A DNA stretch of 64,000 nucleotides from Orientia tsutsugamushi (GCF_900327275.1 NZ_LS398548.1:620001-684000); one strand, 5' to 3'. Positions 8,943-18,262 are shown, numbered from the stretch's first letter. Notes: generated by a model from the letters alone, not told the origin. Program-made: numbers and translations.

Positions 8943-9392
8943 ATGGTTTCATCTAATATTATTGCTATTGCATCTGATCAAAAAGAGTACGAGTTAAAAA
9001 CAAAAATTTGTCAACATTTATCTGAGCAAGAACGTTTTATTAGTTTTTCAGTCCTTGATCTAGGAGGTAATAATAATCAGCAGGTTGATTATCCAGATAT
9101 TGCCAACTTATTATGTGATACTATAATTAATAATCGAGCTAAATATGGTATTTTAATTTGCACAACAGGTATTGGCATGAGTATCGCTGCAAATAGGCAT
9201 TCTGATATTAGAGCCGCTTTATGCTTTAATGAATATATGGCAGAGCAATCGCGTTTGCACAATAATGCTAATATCTTAATTATAGGAGCCAAGGTTTCTA
9301 ATTTTAGGTCTGTTATTAATATGATTTCAAAATTTATAACTACAAAATTTGAAGGTGGCCGCCACTTGACTAGACTTGAAAAGCTTAGATAG
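8943..9392 (+). CDS. rpiB: Ribose-5-phosphate isomerase B
   Basis: RpiB interconverts ribose 5-phosphate and ribulose 5-phosphate in the cytosol. The 149-residue product has the family blocks IAIASDQKEYELK, VDYPDIANLLCDTI, GILICTTGIGMSIAANR (active-site Cys followed by the phosphate-binding loop) and IRAALCFNEYMAEQSRLHNNANIL. It is normal in length. The ATG at 8943 is chosen from the family N-terminus. It stands alone between IS debris, so it is the single core gene in this 6-kb stretch. Confidence 0.93.
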   Translation: MVSSNIIAIASDQKEYELKTKICQHLSEQERFISFSVLDLGGNNNQQVDYPDIANLLCDTIINNRAKYGILICTTGIGMSIAANRHSDIRAALCFNEYMAEQSRLHNNANILIIGAKVSNFRSVINMISKFITTKFEGGRHLTRLEKLR

Positions 9393-9455
9393 AAATGGAT
9401 TCACTTATTACATATGGTAGTAGACACAAGAGTCATAACTTTACATATCACTAGT

Positions 9456-9793
9456 TACGCTAATTTAGGATAAGAAAAAATATGAAAGGTAGTGAGTAAA
9501 AGGTATGCAAGAGATAATGTATAATTATATATTATCTGTAGTTTCAATTAATAACAGTTTATTTATTGCTCATATTTCTACAAATATTCTTTCATAATAC
9601 TATACTTAATAACCTGAACATTCACCATATCTCCTATTTCTAATTGTTTCTTATCCTAAAATTGCATTTACAGACATGTGAGCAATAAATAAACTGTTAT
9701 TAATTGAAACTATATTTAAAGATATTACATAACATCTCTTGTAGACCTTTTGTATTATACTTTTCATACTTTTTCTCTAAACTAACGTTAGTT
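9456..9793. mobile_element. IS982-end inverted-repeat element, copy 1
   Basis: The two outer arms of about 110 bases are imperfect inverted copies of the IS982 upstream end (aatttaggataagaaaaaat at left; its counterpart ending tttctctaaactaacgtt at right). The shared inner part of each arm contains caattaataacagtttattt. The centre holds a non-palindromic core that can be read on the minus strand as LEIGDMVNVQVIKYSIMK. A sister element with the core inverted lies at 31020-31380. No transposase is present, so it is a non-autonomous element or a folded pair of IS982 ends. Confidence 0.7.
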
Positions 9794-9863
9794 AGGTAGG
9801 AACAAATGAGTGCGTAGTAGTTTAGTTATCACCATTTCTATCATTCGCCACATCAAAGTAATA

Positions 9864-10002
9864 GACCTCTTTAGAAACTGGTTAAGGTAGTTCAAAATTA
9901 TAAATGCCAGAGATCAAATTAAATCTAAGACCGAATCTTTTACGTCTATTTCGATATTTATCATCAATAATTTTGCTACCTTAACCTGTTTCGAAAGAGG
10001 TC
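9864..10002 (-). mobile_element. IS5-derived palindromic MITE, copy 4
   Basis: 139 bp, TA at 9862-9863 and 10003-10004. Two bases are lost from the second arm (ttttgctacc) and the first arm carries ctctttagaaac. Confidence 0.88.
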
Positions 10003-10044
10003 TAATGTACGGATTTTTCCATATTACGCTTTCCTGATACATCA

Positions 10045-10545
10045 TATCTGAGTAATAAAAAAGCCCTTGTATAAGAAGTCTTTAATGAAGGTAGCGTTAT
10101 TATTTGAGAGCATAATTTTAACACCTTTATTGTTTAGTTCATAAACAAAATCTCGTAGTCTAATTTGTTCTTTTTCATCAAATGAATTCTGGTATAGAAA
10201 CGCTCTCCAGATTGGTAGCAAGGTGAATCAAGATAAACGAAATCACATTTTTTAGGTTCTATAAACGAAAAATCCATTGGACAAATTGATACATTAGTTA
10301 AAAGTTTGCTACATTTATTTATTCTAGAGCAAATATGAAGCTTATATCGCTTATTAGAAAATGTTTAAGCGGATGTACTATCTCTGTTTAGCCTATAAAA
10401 TTTCCATAAATTACCATGAGACTTATTTAAAAGAATGAGCAATTTTAATGTTATATAGCGCACGATTGTTAATCAGAATTGCCCCAAGTATCATTTGCTC
10501 TGCCTGAATATTACTTGGAGCAATCTTTGCAAGATCTTTTTCCAT
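10045..10545 (-). pseudogene. Chimeric relic: dnaB start joined to dam methylase end
   Basis: The ATG at 10545, nine bases after the replication initiator, begins MEKDLAKIAPSNIQAEQM and continues LGAILINNRAL, the N-terminal domain of a replicative DnaB helicase. After about 40 codons the similarity stops. Further on the same strand, in broken frames, come WKFYRLNRDS, KLLTNVSI and DFSFIEPKKCDFVYLD, the adenine methylase region with its DPPY motif mutated to DSPC, followed by YQSGERFY. A better copy of this dam part is at 59232-59522. It is a fusion of two RAGE genes by deletion or recombination, not a functional protein. Confidence 0.65.
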
Positions 10546-10553
10546 ATCACCCT

Positions 10554-12113
10554 TTAAATTTTATTAAAATTACTAAACTTAACTAACTCAAAAGAAAATC
10601 CTTGAGCTTTAAAAGCGGACTCAAGATCTTTCAGATAGTTCTCTCTGATGTAACTATCTTCAAATTCTGTTTTTGCTTTGATGAATATTTTTTTGTTAAC
10701 ACTATCTTCATTTATAACTTCTAATTTGCTAAACCATGATTTATCCATAGCTTGACCGTAACTTTTAATCAAAGATTCTCGTACTTTGTACCAAGTTGAG
10801 TTGGAGCCCAGTTGTTTACTCAGATTCAAGAGATACTCTTCTTCATTGATTTGTTTCTGTGAAACAGTTTTGAGTTGCTCAAATGGTTTAACTTGCAATT
10901 CTTGAATTTCGTATCCATATACATCTTGTACAGCTTGTAATATCTTTGATCTATCACATTCTGTTAGTGTGATATTTTTAAGCAACTTAACAAAAAACCT
11001 AGTTCGAACCGCTGGCCCAAAACTACAAGAAGTCAAAATTTGATAAGCCATAGCTGCTTCAAAAGAACCAGCAATTTTATGCTTCAACTGACTTTCCTTA
11101 CTAAGATTTGCGCTTGTTTCAATTTGAGTAAGATATTTTTCCTTATTAAATTCGTTATCAAATTTACAGTTGTCTCTATTTGCCTGATCAGTAGTTCGTA
11201 ATTCATTCGCTAACACTTTTGCTATATAGTTTAGAACTGATGCTTTACAGCCAAAATGATAATTCGAATATCGACCTGCTAGCTTTAATAGCAATTTGTT
11301 GATAAAGTATATGTTAAAAACCTTTATCAGACTTGTGTTGCAGTGCAACTGCATCTTCTGGTGTTAGTGGGTAAAACTCTTTTAGCCTGTACTTTTTGAA
11401 CCATTCTTTTTTACCATTCGAAGACTTGAGAATCTTTGTTATTAGTGATTTAATGTCTTGATTACAATTTTTAGTTGAAGTTCGTATATCATTTTCAAAA
11501 TCATCAACATTTTGAAAATTTTGTTCTTCATTTTCATTTTTTTTATTCTCTACTAACTCACCTTCAGTAGATCTAGATATTTTAGATTTTTTTATATATC
11601 TATATATGTCCCTGAAAAAAGTTTCAGGTTGACCTGAAATTTCTTTCATGTTGGGACGAAATTTTTGTTCTGGTAAGGCTATATTTTCTTCTTTTCCTTT
11701 TTCACTATAGTGCTGAAAATTTTTCAGAATTTTTATGCAAGGTACATTACGTAACTTAACATTGTCTTTAATTATTGTCCTATTTTCAACTTCAATAAAA
11801 CCTGCATCTCTTAATTCTACTAAGCATTGCCTAACTCTTCTTTGACCAACATTCAGCTTATCTTCATAAAGCTGATAACTTTCCTGTAATTCATCTATAT
11901 CTTTGTTGTAATAGATATGTAGTCTAAATACTATGAATGATAAAAGCTGTTTAGATGTTTTACTTAATGCTTTTCCATTATCTCCAGTTAGCTTCCTCCA
12001 TTCTGGCGGAATGATATTTCCAATAAAGTTATAAAATATTGTGTCATTATTGTTACTGTTTTTTTAATAATATTACAACTATTAGTTAAAAAGTCGAATA
12101 CTGCAGGTCGCAT
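10554..12113 (-). pseudogene. RAGE/plasmid-type replication initiator with DnaA-N-like C-terminus (frameshifted)
   Basis: The gene starts at 12113 (ggag eight bases upstream) with MRPAVFDFLTNS. It needs one more A in a seven-A run near 12062 to continue into the frame carrying NIIPPEWRKLTGDNGKALSK and a winged-helix stretch (GQRRVRQCLVELRDAGFIEV). A second slip, one extra T near 11311, separates HKSDKGF from NIYFINKLLLKLAGRYSNY. The last 90 residues (WYKVRESLIKSYGQAMDKSW to YIRENYLKDLESAF) resemble the DnaA N-terminal domain, as in Rickettsia plasmid DnaA-like initiators. About 519 residues are expected. Both lesions are in homopolymers, so slippage might rescue some product; otherwise it is a pseudogene. 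Partial copies occur at 17109 and 30310. Confidence 0.7.
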
Positions 12114-12179
12114 TTTTCATCTCCAAAAATACAGCTATAGTAGGTGTTTTAGAAAATAATTTTTTTACAAATTATCCTC

Positions 12180-12227
12180 AAATTTTTATACAAAAGGTTG
12201 ACAAAAGGTTGACAAAAATTTTTATAC
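12180..12227. repeat. Iteron-like direct repeats upstream of the replication initiator
   Basis: The order is aaatttttatac, aaaaggttgac, aaaaggttgac, then aaatttttatac again: an 11-base unit in perfect tandem between two copies of a 12-base unit. It lies 67 bases upstream of the initiator start. Repeats in this position are typical of initiator-binding sites of theta replicons. The units also contain TTGACA with TTTATA 17 bases on, so a plus-strand promoter is an alternative reading. Confidence 0.5.
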
Positions 12228-12289
12228 CAAACCTAAATAAATCTTCATACTTATACTATCTGCCTTAGAAGACCAATTTTGCTTATAGA

Positions 12290-12718
12290 ATATCTTATAA
12301 TTAATAATAAATGTGAAATAATGGCAGCTAAAATTACTAAAGGTAATAAAAGCAATCTATCTGTAGCTTTAATTATTTCTAAAGAGTTTTTTGCTAAATT
12401 GTTTTGGTGATAAAGCTTACATATCTAAAGCATTTTTTCATCAACTCTTCTTCAATGGTCTACGTTTATTTACTAATCTTCGTAAAGATATGCAAACATA
12501 TTTATTAGACATAGATGATAAGCTTTTATTAAATAAAGGTTCCTTAATTGAATCTGTCTTTAATGTACTAAAAAAACATATCCATTTAGACCATACTAGA
12601 CACTGTACTCCTTTTAATTTCTTTGTTCATATAATTTCTTCTCTTGCTGCTTATTCTATCTCTAAACTTAATCCCCATCTTATCTCTTCTTCTCCTGACT
12701 CCTTATCCTAAATTGACG
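12290..12718 (+). pseudogene. IS982 transposase C-terminal half
   Basis: The 5' half is missing; the remainder begins near the KITKGNKSNLS region, has a one-base shift at FAKLFW before GDKAYISK, and runs cleanly to SISKLNPHLISSSPDSLS and the stop at 12709-12711. The terminal repeat ccttatcctaaattgacgtt follows. It is the best copy of the transposase C-terminus in the window. The 12719-13337 stretch before greA shows no supported feature beyond AT-rich promoter-like sequence. Confidence 0.8.
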
Positions 12719-13337
12719 TTTGAAAGCAATAACTTCAGATAAGCCATAGGCAATAATATGAAATTATCAGGAAAATGTAATACGTGAAACCCATACGTTA
12801 CGTTTGATGTAGCATGTGATGGAAACTGTGATAACTAAACTACTGTGCCTTAACTTGCCCATCCTTAGATGCGAAGATAATGGCAATATTTCTTTGTTAA
12901 ATGACAAGATATACTTGCTAGCAATATTAGAGCAGCAAATATTAAATATACAGTACTGAATTGAGATTGTACTTAATGTAATGTATTAAAAATTATAACA
13001 AAAAATTGTGCTTTATATACCACTATGATTATACTTTTCATTTCCATTACTCAGCTCTAATCTACCAATTATATCAAACTCAGGTTATAATTTAAGGTGT
13101 TTTAGATAAACTTTTACTAGATTTGATAAAAATACTTTTTTCATCTAGTATGTTTTTTACAATGGTTGTTTTATAGTTACGATAAAGTAAGTGCACAGAA
13201 CCAGTTAAAGTAATTTTTGCGCGATTTAAAAATTATATTTACCATACAGTGTTTTAATGATAAAATTGCTTTTGATAATTTTAGTTAGTGATATATACTT
13301 CTATAAGTAACTAAGTAATTACTTAAAATAAAAAGAT

Positions 13338-13817
13338 ATGGCAAGATTTCCGATTACTATAAAAGGTTTTCATAAGCTTGAGCAAGAACTTAAGCATTTA
13401 AAGTATGTTGAGCGGCTTAAGATTACAACAGACATATCTACTGCTAGAGAGTTTGGAGATTTATCTGAAAATGCTGAGTATAAGGCAGCAAAGGAAAGGC
13501 AGTTATTAAATGATAAAAAAATTTACGACTTAGAAAATAAATTAGCAAATGCAGAAGTTATTGAAATAACTAAGATTAATAGTAACTCAGTTAAGTTTGG
13601 TGCGCGAGTAGTATTATTGGATCGAGATACTGAAAAGGAGGTAGTATATCAAATTGTTGGAGAGTATGAAGCAGATATTACACAAAACCTTATTTCTATA
13701 GCATCTCCAATAGCACAAGCATTGATTGGAAAAAAGGCAGGAGATATTATTGAAGTTATTACTCCTAAAGGTGGAAGATTTTATGAGCTACTAAAAGTTC
13801 AATATGTTGATTTTTAA
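13338..13817 (+). CDS. greA: Transcription elongation factor GreA
   Basis: GreA enters the RNA polymerase secondary channel and stimulates cleavage of backtracked RNA. The 159-residue protein has the N-terminal coiled coil with the acidic tip motif REFGDLSENAEYKAAKERQ (residues about 37-56) and the C-terminal FKBP-like domain with SPIAQALIGKKAGDIIEV. Length is standard. rpoH follows 46 bases downstream on the same strand, so the two may be cotranscribed. Confidence 0.97.
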   Translation: MARFPITIKGFHKLEQELKHLKYVERLKITTDISTAREFGDLSENAEYKAAKERQLLNDKKIYDLENKLANAEVIEITKINSNSVKFGARVVLLDRDTEKEVVYQIVGEYEADITQNLISIASPIAQALIGKKAGDIIEVITPKGGRFYELLKVQYVDF

Positions 13818-13863
13818 AGTAATGCATTTAATTCATAGTTACATATAAAATAAAGAAATTGTT

Positions 13864-14763
13864 ATGGATAATGAAATAGATAATTTACCAATATCAGCTT
13901 CAGATACAGATAATGGATTTTATATTTACTTACAAAAGATTAATAGAATCCCTTCTTTGACTGCTGATGAGGAATATATGCTTGCAAAGTCTTATTTTGA
14001 GCAAAATAACTTAAAAGCAGCGCATTCATTAGTCAAAAGCCATCTTAAGCTGGTTGCTAAAATAGCTTTGTCTTATCGTGGCTATGGTCTTCCAGTAGTT
14101 GATTTAGTTTCCGAGGGGAATATAGGGTTACTACAAGCAGTAAAAAAATATAATCCTGAACTTGGCTTTAGGTTGTCTACATATGCAATTTGGTGGATTA
14201 AAGCTGCAATACAGGATTATATTTTACGATCATGGTCTCTAGTAAAATTAGGAACAACAGCAGCTCAAAAAAAACTGTTTTTTAATTTAGGTAAAATTAA
14301 AAATAAAATTACTAAGCTGCATGCAAGAGCTATTAATTCATCTGATTATAAGCAAATTGCTGATGAGTCAGGAGTATCAATAGCAGAAGTATCAGAAGTT
14401 AATCAACGCTTATCAAACTCCGATCTATCACTTAATACTCCTATTAGTTATCACGAAGATGATGCTACTGAATTAGTTGAATTAGTACCAGAGCATAGAC
14501 CAAATCAAGAAATAATTTTAGCTAATCAGCAGGATTTAAACTTAAAAAAAGAAGTTTTGCAAAATGCTTTACAAACTCTTACACAAAGAGAATTATATAT
14601 CATTCGTGCACGAAAGCTACAAGATGAGCCTGATACGCTAGAAAAATTAAGTTTGCACTTTAATGTCTCCAAGGAGAGGATTCGCCAGATAGAAAGCAAA
14701 GCTTTTGAGAAGTTACAGCAGTATGTAATGAACACTAAGCATAAGTTATTACATTTTGTTTAG
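13864..14763 (+). CDS. rpoH: Heat-shock sigma factor RpoH (sigma 32)
   Basis: At 299 residues this is a sigma-70 family factor of RpoH size without region 1.1. Region 2 reads AHSLVKSHLKLVAKIALSYR, then GYGLPVVDLVSEGNIGLLQA, the core-binding and -10 recognition segment. Region 2.4 continues with FRLSTYAIWWIKAAIQDYIL. The RpoH box region is seen at LGTTAAQKKLFFNLGKIK, and region 4 ends with VSKERIRQIESKAFEKLQ. It would direct transcription of chaperone and protease genes, probably including lon at 47169. An ATG with weak upstream purines starts it after greA. Confidence 0.96.
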   Translation: MDNEIDNLPISASDTDNGFYIYLQKINRIPSLTADEEYMLAKSYFEQNNLKAAHSLVKSHLKLVAKIALSYRGYGLPVVDLVSEGNIGLLQAVKKYNPELGFRLSTYAIWWIKAAIQDYILRSWSLVKLGTTAAQKKLFFNLGKIKNKITKLHARAINSSDYKQIADESGVSIAEVSEVNQRLSNSDLSLNTPISYHEDDATELVELVPEHRPNQEIILANQQDLNLKKEVLQNALQTLTQRELYIIRARKLQDEPDTLEKLSLHFNVSKERIRQIESKAFEKLQQYVMNTKHKLLHFV

Positions 14764-15200
14764 TAATGTAGAGTAAGGCTTGATTTTTTTTGCTGTAGTA
14801 TAATATTTCAATTTCATTATTGTGTTATATAAGCTTTGATACAAAACTTGTACTCTGTTGCTTGAAGAACTAGATAATCTGTAAATTAAATATCAAAACA
14901 TAGGATAAATTATTATATTATCTTATTGTTTGCTACTTATTGCTATTTCTATTTTTTAACTCTTCAAAGCGTATTTTTCTGTCGCTATTTATTGTATCCG
15001 CAATAATGTAGTAACCATTCACATGATACTTTATAATAACAGTGCTATTCTCTTTAGTTTTATTTCTGCATTTACTTAAAAATCTGATGTTTGCATAGCA
15101 TTTTAATAAAGAGATTAATTATACTAGAACCACTTGCTCAAACTGCTTTACCTCAGCTTCTTCACTAGTATAATCTACCTGACTCCATATATTTCATCTT
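14764..15200. other. Intergenic stretch with a startless coding-like segment
   Basis: Nothing firm lies between rpoH and the IS110 relic. On the minus strand, about 15110-14930, an open stretch without a start reads TKENSTVIIKYHVNGYYIIA and ends EELKNRNSNK. It could be the end of a lost gene; I do not recognise it. Confidence 0.3.
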
Positions 15201-15204
15201 ACTT

Positions 15205-15420
15205 CCTTGTATGATGAAAATATGTGGAGTTACAATAAAATAAAAGTTATAGCAATAGTGCAAGGAAGCTAGTATATAGGTCTGCTCCTTATGCTAAAAG
15301 CCTGTATTTACAAGTTTTATTTTGAGTATACTAAGTTAATTTTAACATAAAATTGGTAATTATGCATAGTATAATTTTAGAGATTGATGTTTCTAAAGAG
15401 ACATTTGATGCAGATATATT
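15205..15420 (+). mobile_element. IS110-family 5' end relic: noncoding leader plus transposase start
   Basis: The ATG at 15363 begins MHSIILEIDVSKETFDADIL, the start of an IS110-family DEDD transposase (IDVSK is the first catalytic Asp motif). Coding stops where an IS982 fragment begins near 15421. About 150 bases upstream are noncoding and are related to a reverse-strand copy at 45785-46028, which keeps the same ATG context. In IS110 elements such a conserved 5' leader encodes the bridge RNA. Confidence 0.55.
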
Positions 15421-15812
15421 AATTAATAATAAAAGCGAAATAATGTCAGTTAAAATTACTAAAGTCTAAAAGCTATCTATAGCTTCAGTTATTTCTAAAT
15501 GCTTGTCTGGCAAATTGTTTGGTGACAAAGCTTACATACAAAAAGCATTATTTCATTAGCTGATAACCAATGATCTACGTATGTTTACAAATCTTCGTAA
15601 ACATATGCGAACATACTTATTGAATATAGAAGATAAGCTTTTATTAAAAAGACGTTAATGTACTAAAAAAATATGTATTTAGAGATACTAGACATTGTTC
15701 TCCTATTAATTTCTTGGTTCATATAATTGCCTCTCTTATAGCTTATTTTAATCCATATTTATCTTCTTCTTCTTCTTCTTTTCTTTCTTCTATTCTATCC
15801 TAATCTGACGTT
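15421..15812 (+). pseudogene. IS982 transposase relic
   Basis: Starting with the KITK segment, the sequence keeps KLFGDKAYI and RMFTNLRKHMRTYLLNIED in one frame with several stops and a deletion after LLKR. It ends at the terminal repeat tatcctaatctgacgttta. It is clearly dead. Confidence 0.75.
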
Positions 15813-15849
15813 TAAATGGTATACTGTTATAATACATTTTGTCATGTTG

Positions 15850-15957
15850 AGTTATTCATTTTTTATTTAAATTTTTCTTTATAACTCAACATTTTCTCTT
15901 CCTATACCTTTTATTCTATGCCTTTCATCTTTTTCTTATCATAATCTGACATTATTA
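15850..15957 (-). mobile_element. Solo IS982 upstream end
   Basis: A run of tctcttcctataccttttat followed by cttatcataatctgacatta matches the IS982 upstream terminal region in the same order as at 4130-4190, 31330-31380 and 41151-41215. No transposase is attached. Confidence 0.6.
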
Positions 15958-15961
15958 AACT

Positions 15962-16504
15962 CTATTTCTTAACCTGAACTTTAATTGTTTTAGTACTTTG
16001 ATCTTTCATACAAAAAGTCAGATCGAATGAATCACCAACTGTTAATTGTTTTGTAACTCCAGTTAGCATAATATGGAAACCTCCAGGTTTTAATTTAAAT
16101 GTAGTTTGCAGAGGAATTAATAAATGCTCAATATGGCTCATACTAATAACTCCATTATTATCTCTTATGGATTGATGGAACATAGCTGCATTAGCTATAT
16201 TAGGAGCAGAAACACCTATAATTTCAAGATTACTAAGAGACTGATTGTTAATTGTTAAGTAAACAGCAGTATTTTTACCTTTATCTGCTGGTCTTGCCCA
16301 TGCATTTAGGAATTGAACTTCAGCATTGCTAAATTCGTTATTATTAGATAGTAATGCATTATCTTGGTCAGAATGTTGGCTATTGTGATGTACTAAGCAA
16401 CAGCTAGAACTAACCTCTTTTGGCTCTAATTGAAGCTCTGTAGCACAAACTTGCCAAGTAAAAATATTGGATAAAGTTAATAAAATTAATGTACTTTTTC
16501 TCAT
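15962..16504 (-). CDS. Periplasmic copper chaperone, PCu(A)C family
   Basis: The protein has a signal peptide (MRKSTLILLTLSNIF to the cleavage region near VCA) and a mature PCu(A)C domain. The copper-binding His/Met set is seen at AAMFHQS, GVISMSHIEH and GGFHIMLTG. This family delivers Cu(I) for the CuA centre of cytochrome c oxidase. A Cys- and His-rich insert (SSCCLVHHNSQHSDQ) near the mature N-terminus is unusual and might add a metal site. I chose the ATG at 16504 with ggaaag upstream; a TTG four codons earlier is the alternative. No other oxidase gene is nearby. Confidence 0.88.
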   Translation of the reverse strand: MRKSTLILLTLSNIFTWQVCATELQLEPKEVSSSCCLVHHNSQHSDQDNALLSNNNEFSNAEVQFLNAWARPADKGKNTAVYLTINNQSLSNLEIIGVSAPNIANAAMFHQSIRDNNGVISMSHIEHLLIPLQTTFKLKPGGFHIMLTGVTKQLTVGDSFDLTFCMKDQSTKTIKVQVKK

Positions 16505-16799
16505 ATATCTTTCCAATTTGTAAAAAATAGTATATATAATAACTGTATTTCTTTATGTATAAAAGATAAAATGAATACAAAGTATAATTATTTATATTTA
16601 TTATATCCAAAAGCAACATAGCTAATAAGTCTGATAATAGAAGAGATGTTACCATATCTCGGATTCTATAAGGTATGATCGAGTAATTATGAGGTAGTTT
16701 TGTGATTTCAGTTTTCATCAGCTACCTAGTGAAAAGTAGCGTAAAAATTTCCCGCATTATGCTTTTCTGATAGCCAAGTGTTGCCTATGGATTATCTGC

Positions 16800-16959
16800 T
16801 GTTAATGCTTTCAAAAATCTATAATATAGAATTTAGTAATCATTATATAATTCCATCTTCTCAAACTGCTAGAGTTACCGATAATGGAAACTTTAAATTT
16901 AATGACGTAGAAAGATTTAAAGAACAGTATCTAACTAAGATTAAATCTATCATATAGTC
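16800..16959 (+). pseudogene. Unrecognised coding remnant next to a palindromic repeat
   Basis: An open stretch, MLSKIYNIEFSNHYIIPSSQ then TDNGNFKFNDVERFKEQYLT, ends at a stop inside the repeat that starts at 16953. The family is unknown. The rest of 16517-16800 shows nothing I can support. Confidence 0.3.
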
Positions 16960-17057
16960 ATTTACAATGAGGTTTAAGCATAGAAAAAAGCAGCAATAGC
17001 ATCATAAGATTTACCAACAGGATATTTTATACGAAAACTTCATTGTAAATGACTATA
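16953..17057. mobile_element. Second palindromic MITE family, copy 1 (105 bp)
   Basis: The ends tatagtcatttacaatga and its inverted counterpart tcattgtaaatgactata enclose a short nearly invariant core (aagatttaccaacaggatat). A near-identical 105-bp copy lies at 58402-58506. Ends start with TA and are unrelated to the 141-bp family. Confidence 0.8.
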
Positions 17058-17108
17058 TATCCTAGTATAAAGGCTTAGTTGAAGCGTAAAATAGCTTGAG
17101 TTTTTGAG

Positions 17109-17210
17109 GTGAATACTGCTTATCAAATTTTGATCTCATGTGCTTTTGAGCAAGCCATTGAAAACAAATATTACATCAGTTACTTAAGAATACTTCACTA
17201 TCAGATCATA
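17109..17210 (+). pseudogene. Fragment of the replication initiator
   Basis: NTAYQILISCAFEQAIENKYY corresponds to AMAYQILTSCSFGPAVRTRF of the initiator at 10554-12113. Nothing else of that gene remains here, and the frame then enters an IS630 end. Confidence 0.6.
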
Positions 17211-17222
17211 TTAAATTTAAGA

Positions 17223-17350
17223 TATAGCAAAACCAGTAAAAACAGTTACGTTGTATACTGTCTAAAAATGGTGTCTACGCCACAGCGATACTTCATTCTT
17301 CTTGATTTAGCTTGAAACTATTTTTTCAATAAGATTTAGGAAAATAAGAA
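17223..17350. mobile_element. IS630-type terminal fragment
   Basis: The sequence runs from a tatagcaaaaccagtaaaaa variant of the IS630 end into the reverse-strand 3' part of the transposase gene, ending after caataagattta. The region 17351-17530 that follows shows nothing I can support. Confidence 0.55.
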
Positions 17351-17532
17351 TGTAAATACTATAAATATATGTTCATTTTTTCTATCATAGTTTTTAAATG
17401 AGAACTTTTATAAAAACTTGCATTACATATCACAACTACAAAATTATTAAGGTAATTTCTGAATTAAATCCTGTTCTATCGAACAGTCAAAAATTGATAC
17501 TGTTAGCAGCAATTTATCTACTATCATCCTAT

Positions 17533-17642
17533 ATAGCCAAGCAACTATAAAATAGTAGTTATATTATATACTTTTCGAAAAGGATATCTAGGGCATAGTG
17601 ATAGCCAAACTATTATAACTGTTTTATAGTAGTTTGGCTATA
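17533..17642. mobile_element. Paired IS630 ends, short non-autonomous form
   Basis: About 110 bases begin tatagccaagcaactataaa and end actgttttatagtagtttgg followed by ctata, both being the IS630 terminal repeat in inverted orientation with only a short interior. Similar pairs are at 35463 and 52842. Confidence 0.6.
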
Positions 17643-17647
17643 TATTA

Positions 17648-17788
17648 GACCTCTTTCGAAACTGGTTAACGTAGTTCAAAATTATTGCTGATAAATATCG
17701 AAATAGACGTAAAAGATTTGATCTTAGATTTAATTTGATCTCTGCCATTTATAATTTTGAACTACGTTAACCAGTTTCGAAAGAGGTC
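17648..17788 (+). mobile_element. IS5-derived palindromic MITE, copy 5
   Basis: 141 bp, TA at 17646-17647 and 17789-17790. Both arms carry the same change (ggttaacgtag and ctacgttaacc, where most copies have ggttaaggtag), so the arms changed together. Downstream 17790-18019 shows only broken coding-like sequence (YWHMQWSDPIYEAIRTIH) of unknown origin. Confidence 0.9.
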
Positions 17789-18019
17789 TATTAAAAGAAG
17801 CGTATAAATTGTTAAAATCAAGATTTGGTCTTGTGGTAGTATCATGTTGTCAGAGACTAGTCAAATGGCATGGTTAGCATATAGTGCGATGTGAAGTTAT
17901 GTATATGATTGTTTAACGGCGAGAGCAGATTAAACCTGTTGTTCTACCAACAGAAGCCTACTGGCACATGCAATGGAGTGATCCTATTTATGAAGCTATC
18001 AGGACAATACATTCAGTGG

Positions 18020-18262
18020 TTAAGAAGATTTAACTAACTTGAAGAAATAAGTTAGAGTAAGAGTTATTATGAGCTTTATACACTTTATAAAAGCTGCTAT
18101 TTAGTTTATACTCGTTTGAGTTGATATATAAACTTAACTGTATTACAATATGATGATAACACCTTGATGATAATTGCGCAAATATAACGCAAATTTATAT
18201 ATGACATTTAGCTAATTGAGTGCTGATTTTAAATCCAAAAACTTAAATTTATAGTTGATAAG
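18020..18262 (+). repeat. About 240-bp inverted repeat, copy 2
   Basis: This is the facing copy of 7079-7330. Shared blocks include ataagttagagtaagagtta and tttatagttgataag at its end. It holds no open frame, and the dyad at 7187-7200 is not conserved here. 18263-18402 shows nothing further. Confidence 0.75.

Noticed and set aside
16410..16718. 102-codon minus-strand frame upstream of the copper chaperone gene
   Set aside because: It overlaps the signal peptide region in another frame and is low-complexity Tyr/Ile-rich sequence.
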